The notes under the pieces: generated by a model
Told to the model about the DNA's origin: nothing
Database searches by the model: none
The model's input: the letters and a program-made list of their open reading frames with translations, nothing else
Position numbers and translations under genes: made by a program
In this document: piece after piece, positions 62,509 through 64,000 of the stretch
Layout: every line of letters begins with the position of its first letter
Position numbering within the stretch: the stretch's first letter is position 1
NCBI GenBank assembly: GCA_937864225.1
Contig: CALMJK010000018.1
Span: 101,750 to 165,749 of the forward strand
Source: an uncultured bacterium
GTDB taxonomy: Bacteria; Krumholzibacteriota; Krumholzibacteriia; LZORAL124-64-63
Reading direction: 5' to 3'
Length of the DNA: 64,000 bases

Positions 62509-64000
62509 ATGATACGAATCGCCCTGATCGCCAGCCTATTGGCGTTTCTCTCCATGCATTTGGTTTCCTGCGGGTCTGGCGACGCCACTTCGCCCGACGG
62601 AGGGGACGACATCATCCCCACGGGCACCGCCTTCACCATCCCACCCTATGAGGTCCTGCGCCACGGATTCGACCTGAAAGCCGTCTGGGCGAGCTCCCAG
62701 GGCCTGCTTTCTGCCGGCGAACAGGGCTGGGCGTGCGTATCCACGCCGGCGGGACGCTATCTGCTTCCCACGTTACGGACTGAGGCCCTGACGGCCTGCT
62801 GGGTGGATCAGATGAGCACCGTTTTTCACGGTACTGCAAATAGCTACGTGCAGTGGTTCAAGGACGGGCGACGACAATCTCAAATGCTCTTCGCCGGCGT
62901 CAAAGCCCTGATGGGAGCATACGGGGACCCCACCCCCTATCCAGTGTACGCGTTCACGGAGTTTGGAGACGTCTATGCTTTTATGGGCGATGGATGGGAA
63001 CGCAAGTTCGATAACGGCTCCGGCATCCTGAACTATACGGATTTTTGGGCCAACAACGCAAACTGTTTGTGGACATCGTGCAGTAACGGCCTTTTCTTTG
63101 GCGATCTGCGTTTATTCGACCCGAACAACTATGTCAAATACCTTGATGGCTGGTACGACGCGCTGAGCGCCATCGCCGGATGCCTGGTGTTCGCCCTGGC
63201 CGCGTGCACCGCGGGTTCCTCCCCGGCCGCCGACGTCGCGGTCGCGCCCGCCCTGGGGACGCATCGTCCGATGAACGCCTGCGAGCTCTCGACGATGTTC
63301 CCCGGCATTCCCGCGGAGGCCTTCATCGAGCACCGCTGGCGCGACCCGCTGACCCATCTCGGCGACGTTCCCGCCGAGTTCGTCGCCGAACAGTCGGAGG
63401 GCGAGCTCCGCTTTCCCATCCGCTGGGAGGTCAACCCGCGGCTTCTCGACACGCCCTGGGACCGGATCATCTCCATCGGCCAGCTCCTGCCCCACGAGGT
63501 CTGCGGCATCTCCGGCCACAGCAAGAACATCGTCGTCGGGCTGGGGGGGCCGGACGCCATCCACAAGACGCACTACTTTTCGGCGGTCTACGGCAGGGAG
63601 CGGATCATGGGCCGGGTCAAATCGCCCCTCAGGAGCGTCTTCAACTACGTGGCGGAGAACTTCCTCCGGGGCCTGCCGCTTACCTATGTCATGACCGTTC
63701 TCGCCCGTGACGAAACCGGCCGCCTCGTCACCCGCGGGATCTGGGCCTGCGACGGCTATGAGTCGTTTCCCGCGGCCGGCCGCCTCTGCCGCCGGTTGAA
63801 CGTCAGCCTCCTCGAGGAGCCCCTCTCCAAGATCGTCGTCTATCTTCCGCCCGAAGAATACAAATCGACCTGGATCGGGAACAAGGCCGTCTACCGGACC
63901 TGTATGGCCCTGGCCGAAGGCGGGGAAGTGTTTGTTTTGGACATGGGACAACAGCTCAAGGTCATCGACGTCGCCCGCGACTCCTACTGGCGGCCGGAGA
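62509..64000 (+). CDS. Lipoprotein joined in frame to a LarA-like (lactate racemase family) domain; runs off the window
   Basis: The frame from ATG 62509 (GGGAGGAG upstream) is open to the last base, about 497 codons. Residues 1-220 are a lipoprotein with lipobox LVSC (Cys21) and an unrecognised, aromatic-rich domain. From about residue 222 the sequence changes to LACTAGSS..., then reads LGTHRPM, HRWRDPLTHLGD, HEVCGISGHSKNIVVGL and WACDGYESF, a LarA/DUF2088 (nickel-pincer lactate racemase) pattern lacking the family's N-terminal domain. The two halves differ in codon style. A natural fusion is possible, but an assembly join or recombination is at least as likely. Confidence 0.5.
   Translation, partial: MIRIALIASLLAFLSMHLVSCGSGDATSPDGGDDIIPTGTAFTIPPYEVLRHGFDLKAVWASSQGLLSAGEQGWACVSTPAGRYLLPTLRTEALTACWVDQMSTVFHGTANSYVQWFKDGRRQSQMLFAGVKALMGAYGDPTPYPVYAFTEFGDVYAFMGDGWERKFDNGSGILNYTDFWANNANCLWTSCSNGLFFGDLRLFDPNNYVKYLDGWYDALSAIAGCLVFALAACTAGSSPAADVAVAPALGTHRPMNACELSTMFPGIPAEAFIEHRWRDPLTHLGDVPAEFVAEQSEGELRFPIRWEVNPRLLDTPWDRIISIGQLLPHEVCGISGHSKNIVVGLGGPDAIHKTHYFSAVYGRERIMGRVKSPLRSVFNYVAENFLRGLPLTYVMTVLARDETGRLVTRGIWACDGYESFPAAGRLCRRLNVSLLEEPLSKIVVYLPPEEYKSTWIGNKAVYRTCMALAEGGEVFVLDMGQQLKVIDVARDSYWRPE

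Overview
The window is GC-rich (roughly 65-70% by eye), densely coded DNA from a Gram-negative bacterium. Outer-membrane-type proteins (a DUF5916-like barrel, a DUF6588-like protein, a small beta-barrel), several lipoproteins and a Bacillus/Bacteroidetes-type SdhCAB suggest an uncultured FCB-related lineage (Eisenbacteria/Krumholzibacteriota-like). That placement is an inference, because no rRNA or tRNA gene is present.

1-40.2 kb reads as ordinary chromosome. It holds an AbiEi-like regulator and an HD/kinase protein (0.6-3.2 kb); a minus-strand run of POT transporter, DUF1579-like protein, 3-mercaptopyruvate sulfurtransferase, rubrerythrin and AsnRS; a CDF metal exporter; clpB; a polyferredoxin plus two HMA-fold proteins (17-18.6 kb); a methyltransferase, SEC-C protein, aminotransferase and PgeF; a histidine kinase; succinate dehydrogenase; HtrA; and a GT4 glycosyltransferase. 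Two spots stand out. At 20.47-20.66 kb a DUF6132-like membrane protein is interrupted by an in-frame TGA exactly where a conserved Cys is expected (selenocysteine candidate or nonsense mutation). At 33.7-35.4 kb a short peptide gene with a class I lanthipeptide-type leader and a Cys/Ser/Thr-rich core faces a LanC cyclase, with no dehydratase nearby.

40.2-58.6 kb is a chromosomal integron whose integrase is dead. A truncated, deleted and frameshifted IntI remnant (catalytic Tyr replaced by Ser) is followed by about 18 gene cassettes, all on the plus strand, separated by at least 16 recognisable or degenerate attC sites. Cargo includes two proline-iminopeptidase-like hydrolases, a threonine-dehydratase-like enzyme, NTF2-like proteins, cupins, a Fic protein, CPBP proteases, a beta-carbonic anhydrase, an FAD reductase paired with an RlmN/Cfr-like radical SAM protein, an FMN 2-hydroxyacid oxidase, a class-C beta-lactamase-like hydrolase and several unknown secreted proteins. 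Fused, truncated and attC-less units show that the array is decaying.

58.66-64 kb returns to chromosomal-style genes: an ECF sigma/anti-sigma pair, DinB and SRPBCC proteins, an FMN reductase, TspO, and at the right edge an open ORF that joins a lipoprotein to part of a LarA-like protein (fusion or assembly chimera).
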